A stretch of DNA of 61,860 nucleotides, taken from assembly GCA_945905925.1 (NCBI GenBank), contig CAMDQN010000021.1, forward strand, positions 1 through 61,860. Direction: 5' to 3'. The DNA is from Singulisphaera sp. GP187 (GTDB lineage Bacteria; Planctomycetota; Planctomycetia; Gemmatales; Gemmataceae). Below the pieces are notes generated by a model, which was not told the origin of the DNA, did no database searches, and saw only the letters and a list, made by a program, of their open reading frames with translations. Made by a program: the position numbers and the translations under genes. The stretch's first letter is position 1. Every line of letters begins with the position of its first letter. Positions 35,061 through 43,907 of this stretch are shown here, in pieces.

Positions 35061-37454
35061 ATGGTCGTCGCGAAAGGCGTTTGGGGTATCGACATTGGCC
35101 AGTCCGCGCTCAAGGCGCTGCGGCTCGAAATGATCGATGGGAAGCCCACCGCGACCGCGTTCGACGTAGTCGAACACGCGAAGTTGCTCTCGCAACCCGA
35201 CGCGGACATGGACATGCTCATTCGCGAGGCGCTCGAAAAGTTCCTCTCGCGCAACAACGTCAAACTCGACGACGTCGCCATCGGCATCGCCGGGCAATCC
35301 GGTCTGGCCCGGTTCGTTAAACTCCCGCCGGTCGAAGAGAAGCGGATCCCCGAGATCGTGAAGTTCGAGGCGAAACAGCAGATCCCGTTCCCGCTTGAGG
35401 AGGTGGAGTGGGACTTCCAGAAAATCGGCGGTGGCGAAACCATCGACGGGTTCGCGCTCGAAACCGAGGTCGGCCTCTTCGCCATGAAGAAGGACGTGAT
35501 CTCCCGCTACATGGGCTACTACACCGGGAGTCGCGTCGAGGTTCACCTCATCCAGATGTCGCCACTAGCACTGGTCAACTTCGCGACCTACGAACTTCTG
35601 AAGCCGAAGACCGAGCCGGTTGAGGGCGAGGAACCCGCCGAGGACGATACCCCACCAGGCAAGAAACGCTGTACCGTCGTGATGGATGTCGGCACCGACG
35701 CCTCCAACCTCATCATCACCGACGGCGGGAAGATCATCTGGCAGCGGCCGATTCCGCTGGGCGGGAACAACTTCACCCGCGCGCTTACCAAGGAATTGAA
35801 GCTCACGTTCGCGAAAGCCGAACACCTGAAGCGGAACGCCGCGAAAAGCCCGGACATGGCCAGCATTCTGAAAGCGATCAAGCCGGTGCTTACCGACTTC
35901 GTCGGCGAGGTGCAACGGTCCCTCGGTTACTTCACCAACACACACCGCGACGCGCACGTCGCGCACATGGTCGGGCTGGGCAGCGCGTTCAAGCTCCCGG
36001 GCCTTCAGAAGTATCTCGCGGACAAGCTCTCGCTCGAAGTGAAGAAACCGACGAAGTTCGCGAAACTGAGCGGCGAAGCGGTTCTGAGCGACCCGCTGTT
36101 CCAGGAGAACCTGCTCACGTTCGCGGTTGCTTACGGACTGGCGCTCCAAGGGTTGGGTCAGGCACGGATTGCGACCAACCTGCTCCCGAAGGGAATCATC
36201 GTTGATCGACTGATCCGGTCCAAGAAACCCTACGCGGCGGCGGCGGCGGCGGCGCTGCTGGTTGGGTTGGGCGGGATGGCGATGGGCTTCTCCGGCCCGT
36301 ACTCCGCCATCACCGACAAGAACATCGACAAGGGCATCCAGATGACCAAGGACGCGGGCGCCGCGTACTCCGGTCAGGAGACCAAATACACCGAGAAGCT
36401 CCGGGGTTCGCAGGAGAAGCAGGACAAGACAAAACTCATCATCGCCGGGCAGGAGGAACGACTGAACTGGCCCCGGTTCACCGAAGTGTTCACCGCTGGC
36501 CTCCCGCGTCCTGGCACCGCGAAGGAAGGCGGCAACCTCACCGAAGTCGGCACGCGGGTCAACGGCAGCCCCGAACTCCCGGTGATCGATCAGGTGAGGC
36601 TGTGGCAGGGTGAGGGAAAGGCCGGGCAGGAAGCCTACGACTGGTTCCTCCGCCGGATGAGCGAGGGCGTCCCGGTCGAGCGCGTCGTCGAAGACTTCAA
36701 CTCCGAGAAGCCGAAATCGCTCGCCTACGCCAACATCGAAACCGTTCACACGCGGTGGGTCACCAATGCCAACTCGTTCCTGACAGCCGCCGACCAGCAG
36801 GTGCAGACCAGGTTCAACGTGGCGATCGCGGACTGGATGACGGACCAGGAGCGCGAGAAGGACGCGGCCAACGGCGACCGCTGGAAGCCGAAGACGGACG
36901 ATCGCGGAGCGTGGGTGATCGAGGTCCGCGGATACACGGACCACAAGGGCGGGCGCCGCTTTATCGAGCAGTCGCTGCTCCGCAACCTTCAGCGAAGCAA
37001 TGATTTCGTGAAGCGCGATGACAAGGTCGGCCAATACATCGTCGGCGTGCAAGACCCGGTGAAGGGGAAGATCAGTCACGCGTTCGTGTATGCCGTGTGG
37101 CCCGACTACGCGCCCCAACCAGGCATTTTCCAGCACATTGGCCGGGGCAAATCGTACCTCGACGGACTGCTCGGCGGCACCCCGGGCGCTCCCGGCGGTT
37201 TCAAAGACGGTCGTCCCGGCGTCGGAATGCCGCCCGGAATGCCGCCCGGAATGCCGCCTGTGGGCGAGATGCCCTCGCCCACCGAATCGCTCGCGACTCC
37301 GTGGGACGGTCTGGGCACCACCGGGGGCGCGGCACAACCGATGCCCGGCGGCAAACGAGATCCCGACAGCACCAAGACGCGGTTCGAGTTCGTCGTAATG
37401 ATCCTCTGGCGCGAGCCGACCCCGTCCAGCCCGGTTGTGGCGCCGACGCCGTAA
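35061..37454 (+). CDS. pilM: Enlarged PilM-like type IV pilus assembly protein
   Basis: A 797-residue protein whose first 375 residues are an actin-fold PilM/FtsA-type ATPase: GVWGIDIGQSALKALRLE at the start, VVMDVGTDASNLIITDGGK in the second phosphate region and HMVGLGSAFKLPGLQKYL near the adenosine site. PilM normally ends near residue 350. Here a hydrophobic helix follows (PYAAAAAAALLVGLGGMAMG, about residue 390), then some 400 extra residues ending in a Gly/Pro/Met-rich tail with a three-fold GMPP repeat. The extra part may replace PilN or another inner-membrane partner; this is inference. ATG 35061 has GGAG upstream. It heads a three-gene operon. Confidence 0.8.
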   Translation: MVVAKGVWGIDIGQSALKALRLEMIDGKPTATAFDVVEHAKLLSQPDADMDMLIREALEKFLSRNNVKLDDVAIGIAGQSGLARFVKLPPVEEKRIPEIVKFEAKQQIPFPLEEVEWDFQKIGGGETIDGFALETEVGLFAMKKDVISRYMGYYTGSRVEVHLIQMSPLALVNFATYELLKPKTEPVEGEEPAEDDTPPGKKRCTVVMDVGTDASNLIITDGGKIIWQRPIPLGGNNFTRALTKELKLTFAKAEHLKRNAAKSPDMASILKAIKPVLTDFVGEVQRSLGYFTNTHRDAHVAHMVGLGSAFKLPGLQKYLADKLSLEVKKPTKFAKLSGEAVLSDPLFQENLLTFAVAYGLALQGLGQARIATNLLPKGIIVDRLIRSKKPYAAAAAAALLVGLGGMAMGFSGPYSAITDKNIDKGIQMTKDAGAAYSGQETKYTEKLRGSQEKQDKTKLIIAGQEERLNWPRFTEVFTAGLPRPGTAKEGGNLTEVGTRVNGSPELPVIDQVRLWQGEGKAGQEAYDWFLRRMSEGVPVERVVEDFNSEKPKSLAYANIETVHTRWVTNANSFLTAADQQVQTRFNVAIADWMTDQEREKDAANGDRWKPKTDDRGAWVIEVRGYTDHKGGRRFIEQSLLRNLQRSNDFVKRDDKVGQYIVGVQDPVKGKISHAFVYAVWPDYAPQPGIFQHIGRGKSYLDGLLGGTPGAPGGFKDGRPGVGMPPGMPPGMPPVGEMPSPTESLATPWDGLGTTGGAAQPMPGGKRDPDSTKTRFEFVVMILWREPTPSSPVVAPTP

Positions 37455-37548
37455 CCTCGACCCGACGGCCCAAGAAGCACGTGTGCCGCGGCACCGCCCG
37501 CGGTTCTTACCGACGCCGAACACGAATACCACGAGCCGGGTTCCAACC

Positions 37549-39486
37549 ATGAAGAGCAATAGTCCCGTCAAAAAGCACCACTTCTGGATCCTGTTCGGAC
37601 TCGTCCCGTTGTTCACGCTGATCGCCGTGTTCATGGTCAGTGCGCGGGTCGGCGGGAAAATCGCGGCGCGGCAGAAAGACATCGCGGACGCGACCAAGGG
37701 ACTCGAGGGCAAGACATCCCCGAAGCCGGACGACCTGCTGCGCGAACTAGACAAGGTCGCACTGGAGGTGGAGAAGAAGCAGGTGGTGCTCCACAAGGAG
37801 AACTGGGATCGGCAGAAGACGTTGTTCGTGTGGCCCGGGAGCGCGCGTCCGGGTACGTCGAAGGTGTTCTCGGAACTGGAACAGAAGGGTCTGAAGTTCG
37901 GGGACGCGATCCCGGACCTGACGGCGGTTTTCGGCGAGTTCCAGCGTGCGGAAACGTACCAGCACGAGTTCTCGTCGCTCAAACTCAACAAAGACGGCAC
38001 CTGGACCGGCACCGGGACCGGGATGGCCGACCTCATGACCCCGACGCAGTTCGACGGCGGGTGGCAGAACGTCCTCCGCCACGTGAACGACTTTGAAACC
38101 AAGGTCGTTACCAAGGATCAGACGTGGCTGATCCTCGAAGACATGTGGGTCCAGCGTTCGCTGTTGTCGGGCCTGCGCTCGGTGAACACCGAGGTGGGCA
38201 CCTTCGATCGCGTCAAGTACGAGAAGAACGGCACCGTGATCGACGACCCGGCCTCGAAGACAGCGCAGAACAAAACTCAGCGACTGTTTCGCAGTCGCAC
38301 CTGGGAACTGGCGCTGGAGTTGGTGAACGAGGGCGCCAGCGTGCGGATCACTGGGAAGTTGACCAACATCACGGACCGGCTCCAACTCATGGGTACTGGC
38401 AACGTGATGACACTCAACGTCTGGCTCGCGCCGGGCGGTCAGCCGGTTCCGTTCAAGATCGGGAACGAGTACCTGCCCGGGAAGGGGTCGAAGAAAACCA
38501 TCAAAGACGCGGCGGGCAACCCCCTTGTTGTGGACGCGAACGTGCTCGACATCGTCCCGACCGCCGAACACGTTTTCCAGGCGGGCAGTTTCGACCCGAG
38601 CAAGTTGGAACTCGCACGTGTCGAGCAGGTGTTCGACATCCGCACGGTGCCGATCAAGCGGATCGACGCGCTCGTGTTGGGTGAACAAGGCGTTGATGCG
38701 CGGAGTAAAGGTCGGCCGCTGCTCACGCCGCTCTTCGTTAAGGAACCGGAGGTGCCGACCGGCGACGGCATGGGAATGGGGACGCTGCCCGGAGGACCCA
38801 TGATTCAACCGCGACCGACCGATCCCGACGGCACAATCGGCGGGACGGGAGGGGGGCGAAAACAGGCAGGACCGCTCGCCGTGGTGGTGTCCGACGGGAA
38901 CAAGAAGCGATACCTCGGGGTGACCGAACAGGTTCGCCGGATGCCGGTGGGCTTGGTAGTGGTGGTCGATCAGGTGCATATGCAGGACGTGCTGCTCGCG
39001 CTCTCGAACTCACCGCTCCGATTCCAAATCACACAGGTGACGTGGACCCGGTTCCGCGGCACGCTCGCCGGCATCGGGAACGTCTCGGGCGGTGGCCCCA
39101 ACGACAACATCAGCATCGGCCCCAGGATTGGATCGATCGGCGGTGAGTTTAGCCGCCCGTCGGACCCGGACGACCGCGGCCCGCGCGGCGGGCGCCCGGT
39201 GGGGCCGTCACTCCCGCCACCGGGCGGGACCGGGTTGCCGGTTGGCCCTTCCGGTTCTGGGAACCCGGGCGGTGACGCCCCTGCCGCCGTGTCCGATTCG
39301 CAGGTCACCTCTGGGCTGGTCGAGTTGACCGTGTACGGGGTCGTCTCGCTCTACGAGAGATACGAGGCTCCGAAATCGGCCGACGCGCCGGGCACGCCGC
39401 CGGTGGTGCCGCCGAACCCCCCGGTTCCCGCCCCGAACCCGAACCTCCCCGTGACCCCGAAAACGCGCCGCCGTATTCGCGCGTAA
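37549..39486 (+). CDS. Membrane-anchored hypothetical protein of the pilM operon
   Basis: A 645-residue protein with one N-terminal transmembrane helix (ILFGLVPLFTLIAVFMVSA), a short coiled coil, and a long extracytoplasmic part with low-complexity Gly/Pro stretches (about 415-455 and 540-585) and a Pro-rich tail. Single N-terminal helix plus periplasmic domain is the topology of PilN/PilO proteins, but no diagnostic motif is seen. It follows pilM by 94 bases in the same direction. The assignment to a secretion or pilus platform is from context only. Confidence 0.65.
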   Translation: MKSNSPVKKHHFWILFGLVPLFTLIAVFMVSARVGGKIAARQKDIADATKGLEGKTSPKPDDLLRELDKVALEVEKKQVVLHKENWDRQKTLFVWPGSARPGTSKVFSELEQKGLKFGDAIPDLTAVFGEFQRAETYQHEFSSLKLNKDGTWTGTGTGMADLMTPTQFDGGWQNVLRHVNDFETKVVTKDQTWLILEDMWVQRSLLSGLRSVNTEVGTFDRVKYEKNGTVIDDPASKTAQNKTQRLFRSRTWELALELVNEGASVRITGKLTNITDRLQLMGTGNVMTLNVWLAPGGQPVPFKIGNEYLPGKGSKKTIKDAAGNPLVVDANVLDIVPTAEHVFQAGSFDPSKLELARVEQVFDIRTVPIKRIDALVLGEQGVDARSKGRPLLTPLFVKEPEVPTGDGMGMGTLPGGPMIQPRPTDPDGTIGGTGGGRKQAGPLAVVVSDGNKKRYLGVTEQVRRMPVGLVVVVDQVHMQDVLLALSNSPLRFQITQVTWTRFRGTLAGIGNVSGGGPNDNISIGPRIGSIGGEFSRPSDPDDRGPRGGRPVGPSLPPPGGTGLPVGPSGSGNPGGDAPAAVSDSQVTSGLVELTVYGVVSLYERYEAPKSADAPGTPPVVPPNPPVPAPNPNLPVTPKTRRRIRA

Positions 39487-39617
39487 GACCGCCTTTGTTC
39501 GAGCTGGCCTCCGAGGCCGGCGATCGGAAGCATCATAATACCAACGCCGCGTGCCGCGAACCGTTATCCCGGTAGTGGCAGGTGACCACCGACCAGACGC
39601 TCGAAGAGGGACAAGCC

Positions 39618-41924
39618 GTGGCCAAAGTGAAGATCAAGGTCAACGTGATGGACTTCCTGCTCCGCAAAGGGGAACTCCTCGCCATGGGCGGCGCCGGGTT
39701 CTGCTTGGTCGTGCTCCTCATCTGGGGTGCGTCCAAGTGGACCAGCGCCAAGAACCCCAACGACATCGCGACGGGGCTCGCGAACAGGTCGAGAGGGATC
39801 ACGGACAGCATCGCCGCTGACCGGGCGACCGACGAGCAAAAGAACGAGATCAAGCCGGCAAAATTCATCACCGAGACCACGATCAACAAGCCGGCGAAGA
39901 CTAGCGACTTCCCGGTCAGCGTGCCGTTCTTCGACCCGACCGGCACGCCGAACACGAAGCGCGAGAATCCGATCGTGTTCGTGATCGAGGACTACCAGGT
40001 GGATCTCACGCGGTCGGCGATGCCCGGTTACGACATCATCTACGATGGCGACGGCGAACCGCTGATCGCGGTCCTGACGACCAAGAACGTAACCAAACTC
40101 GACCAGGCCAAGGTGGACGCCGCCGCCGCGGCAATCAGGGCCAGCGCCAATCGTGGCAGGCCGGGTGCCAACAAGAATCCGCCGCCGAAACAACCGCCCG
40201 GCCCGGCCGTGGGTCCGGGCGGGCCGCACGGGCTGGCGGGCGCCGGCGAGTTTGACGCCAACGTCCGGCGCGACGACAAGGTCATCAAGTACGTCCCGCT
40301 CAAGGACATCGACAAGGCGGTTACTGAAGGCAACACACCCGCGCTGACCGTCATCCCGGTCCGACTCGTCACCATGCACGCGGTCGTGCCATACAAGAAG
40401 CAGGTCGAGGAGATCAAGCGGGCGCTGCGCCTCGCGACCGACGTGGACGCCAAGCAGTGGGGGCCGTGGTACGACGGGTTCGAGATCCAGCGCCGCGAAA
40501 CCCGAATGTTGCCCAACGGTCAGGAGCAGATCATCCAGGGGTGGTTCGACCTGCCGAAGGACGTGAGGAGTACCGAGGGCAACTACAAGTTCGAGGAGAA
40601 GTACATCGAGGCGATCGACACACGCAAGATCGGCGACACCTTCGACGCGGGGTTCCTTCCGTACTTCCTGAAGCCGGACCTACTTCTCTCGATGCCGCTG
40701 CCGCTGCTGGCGCCCGACCTGAAGGTCAAGTACCCGGAGATTCGGCTCAAGGCGATCCTCGACAACATCGAGAAGCTTCGGAAAGCCTCGCAACCGGAGA
40801 TCTCCGCGTCGGAACTCGCCAAGCAACTCGCCGGTGGGACGCGCGAGACCATTTACAAACCGCGGCTGGACCAGAGTGGGAACATCGGCGTCGATAGCGG
40901 CGGTTTCGGCGGTCAGCGCCCGACCGGTCCGGGTGGCATGCCGATTATCCCGAAGATCAACCCGCCGATGGGAACGCCGCCGAGCGGCCCCGGCGCGCCG
41001 CGCCGGCCCGACGGCTTCGACACCGGCACGCCCCCGCCGGAGGTCGAGAACTTCCTGCTCCGGTTCGTGGACTGTAACGTGAAGCCCGGCCACACCTACG
41101 AGTACCGCGTCCGGCTCCGGATGTTGAACCCGAACTACAAGCAGGACAAGTTGGTGGCCAACCCGGAGTTCGCCAAGGAAACGTACAAGATGTTGTACAG
41201 CAAGTGGCTGCAACTCGGGCAGTCGATCTCCGTGCCGGCCGAGTCGTTCCTGTACGCCTACGACACGAAGTCCTACCGCGACCGGACCGCCGCGGCTTAC
41301 TCCGGACCGGAGAACACCTCCTTGTTGAACCGGCTCCAGATCAAGGATAACCAGGCGGTGGTGCAGATGGCGGCCTGGATGCCGCAGGTGCGGACCGACG
41401 CGGGCACCAAGCACGAGCCGGTCGGCGCGTGGGTGGTCACCGAGATCCCGGTCGGGCGCGGCGAGTACGTCGGCCGCAAGCAGTACGTCAAGCTCCCGCT
41501 CTGGTCCTCCGAGACGCAGCAGTACCTGCTCCGCGAGGTGGCCGACAAGATCGTGCCCCCGAAGGGCGGTAAGGAACAGCCGCAACCGAAGGGGTGGCTG
41601 GTGGACTTCTCCACCAAGTCGGTCCTCGTGGATTTCGAGGGCGGCAAGGTGAAGACCAAAGTCAACGTGACGTTCGACGCGAAGGGCAACGTGGTTCCGC
41701 AGACGTCGTCCCGGATGGTCGAGGAAGAGGCGGCGACCGAGATGCTCATCGTCCGCCCGGATGGTAAGCTCGTGGTCCGCAGCAGCCGGTCGGACGACGC
41801 CGACGAGAACCGCAAGGACGTGGAATTGAGGTGGCTAGAGTGGCTCAAACAGGTCGAGGCACGCAAGGCTGCTCTGACCACCGGAATGGGCGACCCGAGC
41901 GAGTTCGCTCCCAAGAAACCGTAA
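39618..41924 (+). CDS. Membrane-anchored hypothetical protein, third gene of the pilM operon
   Basis: A protein of about 768 residues with an N-terminal cytoplasmic stub (MAKVKIKVNVMDFLLRKGEL), one transmembrane helix (AMGGAGFCLVVLLIWGASKW) and a long extracytoplasmic region with two Pro/Gly-rich linkers. A fibronectin-like stretch (FVDCNVKPGHTYEYRVRLRM) follows. The topology parallels the preceding gene, suggesting a PilO/PilP-like partner. I chose GTG 39618, which has GAGGG nine bases upstream; GTG 39582 in the same frame has no ribosome site. A strong terminator follows at 41941. Confidence 0.65.
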   Translation: MAKVKIKVNVMDFLLRKGELLAMGGAGFCLVVLLIWGASKWTSAKNPNDIATGLANRSRGITDSIAADRATDEQKNEIKPAKFITETTINKPAKTSDFPVSVPFFDPTGTPNTKRENPIVFVIEDYQVDLTRSAMPGYDIIYDGDGEPLIAVLTTKNVTKLDQAKVDAAAAAIRASANRGRPGANKNPPPKQPPGPAVGPGGPHGLAGAGEFDANVRRDDKVIKYVPLKDIDKAVTEGNTPALTVIPVRLVTMHAVVPYKKQVEEIKRALRLATDVDAKQWGPWYDGFEIQRRETRMLPNGQEQIIQGWFDLPKDVRSTEGNYKFEEKYIEAIDTRKIGDTFDAGFLPYFLKPDLLLSMPLPLLAPDLKVKYPEIRLKAILDNIEKLRKASQPEISASELAKQLAGGTRETIYKPRLDQSGNIGVDSGGFGGQRPTGPGGMPIIPKINPPMGTPPSGPGAPRRPDGFDTGTPPPEVENFLLRFVDCNVKPGHTYEYRVRLRMLNPNYKQDKLVANPEFAKETYKMLYSKWLQLGQSISVPAESFLYAYDTKSYRDRTAAAYSGPENTSLLNRLQIKDNQAVVQMAAWMPQVRTDAGTKHEPVGAWVVTEIPVGRGEYVGRKQYVKLPLWSSETQQYLLREVADKIVPPKGGKEQPQPKGWLVDFSTKSVLVDFEGGKVKTKVNVTFDAKGNVVPQTSSRMVEEEAATEMLIVRPDGKLVVRSSRSDDADENRKDVELRWLEWLKQVEARKAALTTGMGDPSEFAPKKP

Positions 41925-41940
41925 ATAGTTCTCCACCGCA

Positions 41941-41974
41941 CACGAACGCCGCCGGAAAACCGGCGGCGTTCGTG
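41941..41974 (+). terminator. Strong hairpin terminator of the pilM operon
   Basis: CACGAACGCCGCCGG (41941-41955) pairs perfectly with CCGGCGGCGTTCGTG (41960-41974) across an AAAA loop and is followed by CTTTTC. It lies 16 bases past the last stop codon of the operon. It is the most convincing intrinsic terminator in the window. Confidence 0.85.
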
Positions 41975-42062
41975 CTTTTCTCGTCGTTCGGTACGTGCCG
42001 TCAATTCAGCTTCCGCGATTGCCCCGGTCCGGCTACCATCCCGGCCCTGGAGGAAGTCGCGC

Positions 42063-43865
42063 ATGTCCGAACGATACCGAGATTACGCCGTCCTTGTGGC
42101 TGTGTGCGCCGTTCTCACCCTTCCGAACCTCGGCGCCCCGAGCCTGTGGGACGTGGACGAGGGGGTGAACGCGGAGGCGGCGCGCGAAATGCGCGAGAAC
42201 GACACGTGGGTGATCCCGACGTTCAACTACCAGTTGCGCACCGCCAAGCCGGTGATGCTGTATTGGGTTCAGCGCGCGAGTTACTTCGCGTTCGGGGTGA
42301 GCGAGTGGTCCGCACGGCTCCCGTCGGTGTTGGCGGTCTGGCTCACCGTACTGCTCGTGTATGAACTGGCGCGGCGCATGTTCGACCGGGCCACCGGGCT
42401 GCTCGCGGGCGTGGTGCTGGTTTCGGCGCTGGAGGTGTGCGTCCTCGCGCACGCCGCCACACCCGACGCGACCCTTCTGCTGTTCACCGTTCTCACGTAC
42501 TACTTGTTCTGGACGCGCCACGAAGGTGACTCGCGGAAGTGGTGGATCGCGACCGCCGCGGCGTGTGGGCTGGCGGTGCTCACGAAGGGTCCGGTTGGGG
42601 TCGCGCTGCCGGGACTTGTGATCTTGCTCTACTTCGCGTGGAACCGCGAACTAGGCCGGTTGCTTGACCGCAAGCTGATCTGGGCGGCGCTGGTGTTTTT
42701 GCTGGTCGCCGGGCCGTGGTACGGATTGGTGACGGCCGAGACGCGCGGTGCATGGGCGAGCGCGTTCTTCGGGCGTGAAAACCTGCAGCGGTTCGCGACC
42801 CCGATGGAGAACCACCGCGGGCCGTTTTTCTACCACGCGGCGGCGCTGTTGGTGTTGTTCGCCCCGTGGAGCGCGTTTCTGCTTGGGGCGCTCTGGTATG
42901 GGGTGAAGGGGGCGCGGCGAGAAGAACCTCTCTCCCCAACCCCCTCCCCTAAGAAGGGAGGAGGAGCAAGAGCAGTAGAATGCTCGTCTTCTCTTTCTCC
43001 CCCTCCCTTCTTAGGGGAGGGGGTTGGGGGGAGAGGTTGCCTTTCTTCCCACCGCGCGTTCCGCTTCCTGATCTGTTGGTTCGCCGCGTACCTCGTGTTC
43101 TTCTCCGCGGCGGCGACCAAACTCCCGAACTACATGCTGCCGGTGTACCCGGCGCTCGCGGTCCTCACCGCGCGGTTCCTGACGCGGTGGCGCAGCGGCG
43201 AACTTGTGCTGCCCAAATGGGTGATGCCGGTGGGCGTCGCGGCGCTGGTGTTCACGGCGGTCGCAGTCGGCGGCGGGTTGCTCGTCGCGGGCGACGCGGT
43301 GAAGGTGCTGCCCGCGGGCGCGCGGGTGTTCCCCGGGTTAGGCGCGTGGGCGGTGATCGGCCTGATACCGCTCACGGCGGCGGTCGTGATGGGCCTCGCG
43401 CTGCGGGCAAACGACCGGCCCCGGTTCGTGCGCGCGATGGCGGTCGGCGCGGTTGCGTTCACCGGGCTGGTGGCCGCTTTCCCGGCGATGAAAATGGATG
43501 CGTACAAGGCGCCGAAGGAACTGGTGCGGGCCAGTGGGGTAGACGACTCGTCACGCGACTTGCGGCTCGCGCACCTCGACTGGTTCCAGCCAAGCGTGGT
43601 GTTCTACGCGCGCCGCGAGGTGGCGGACCTGAAGTCGGCGGAGCAGGCCGCGGAGTTCCTCGCGGTGCCGACGCCCGGCTACCTGTTCGTCCCCGCGAAG
43701 ACTTGGGAACAGTCTGTGGAAGCGAAGGTCGCGGTGCCGACGCGGATCGTCGCGCGACACTACGACTTCTACCGGAACTGCGAGATCGTCGTGGTTACAA
43801 ACGAAGTGTCGCAAGTCTCAAGTCGTCACGTCCCAAGTCGTAAAGTCGAAGACCCAGGTGGCTGA
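42063..43865 (+). CDS. GT39/ArnT-like membrane glycosyltransferase with in-frame palindromic insertion
   Basis: A 600-residue polytopic membrane protein of the dolichyl-phosphate-mannose/ArnT (GT39-like) type. The first extracytoplasmic loop holds the catalytic-acid pattern LWDVDEGVNAEAAREM, followed by many transmembrane helices and a KLPNYMLPVYPALAVL motif typical of ArnT relatives. It should transfer a sugar from a polyprenyl-phosphate carrier to an unknown acceptor. Residues 288-326 (39 codons, EPLSPTPSPKKGGGARA to GEGVGGRGC) are the translation of a C/G-rich palindrome placed in a loop between helices. The last 19 or so residues (VSQVSSRHVPSRKVEDPGG) come from another palindrome. A GGAGGAAG site precedes the ATG. 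Confidence 0.85.
   Translation: MSERYRDYAVLVAVCAVLTLPNLGAPSLWDVDEGVNAEAAREMRENDTWVIPTFNYQLRTAKPVMLYWVQRASYFAFGVSEWSARLPSVLAVWLTVLLVYELARRMFDRATGLLAGVVLVSALEVCVLAHAATPDATLLLFTVLTYYLFWTRHEGDSRKWWIATAAACGLAVLTKGPVGVALPGLVILLYFAWNRELGRLLDRKLIWAALVFLLVAGPWYGLVTAETRGAWASAFFGRENLQRFATPMENHRGPFFYHAAALLVLFAPWSAFLLGALWYGVKGARREEPLSPTPSPKKGGGARAVECSSSLSPPPFLGEGVGGRGCLSSHRAFRFLICWFAAYLVFFSAAATKLPNYMLPVYPALAVLTARFLTRWRSGELVLPKWVMPVGVAALVFTAVAVGGGLLVAGDAVKVLPAGARVFPGLGAWAVIGLIPLTAAVVMGLALRANDRPRFVRAMAVGAVAFTGLVAAFPAMKMDAYKAPKELVRASGVDDSSRDLRLAHLDWFQPSVVFYARREVADLKSAEQAAEFLAVPTPGYLFVPAKTWEQSVEAKVAVPTRIVARHYDFYRNCEIVVVTNEVSQVSSRHVPSRKVEDPGG
42924..43040. repeat. C/G-rich palindromic repeat, copy 5, inside the GT39 gene
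   Basis: Left arm 42924-42967 and right arm 42996-43040 are complementary with few mismatches and share the TTCTTAGGGGAGGGGG core with copy 4. The full element is 117 bases, exactly 39 codons, and begins on a codon boundary of the host gene. Confidence 0.9.
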
Positions 43866-43907
43866 GGTCTTCGACTTTACGACTTGGGACGTGATGACTT
43901 GAGACTT
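43813..43907. repeat. 42-bp hairpin overlapping the GT39 and glgC 3' ends (AAGTC family)
   Basis: Arms 43813-43854 and 43866-43907 differ at one position, which is a G-U pair on the plus strand. The arms have the CAAGTC unit and an apical GAAGACC/GGTCTTC. The left arm encodes the last residues of the GT39 protein, whose stop TGA is in the loop. The right arm overlaps the TAA of glgC by two bases. Confidence 0.9.
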
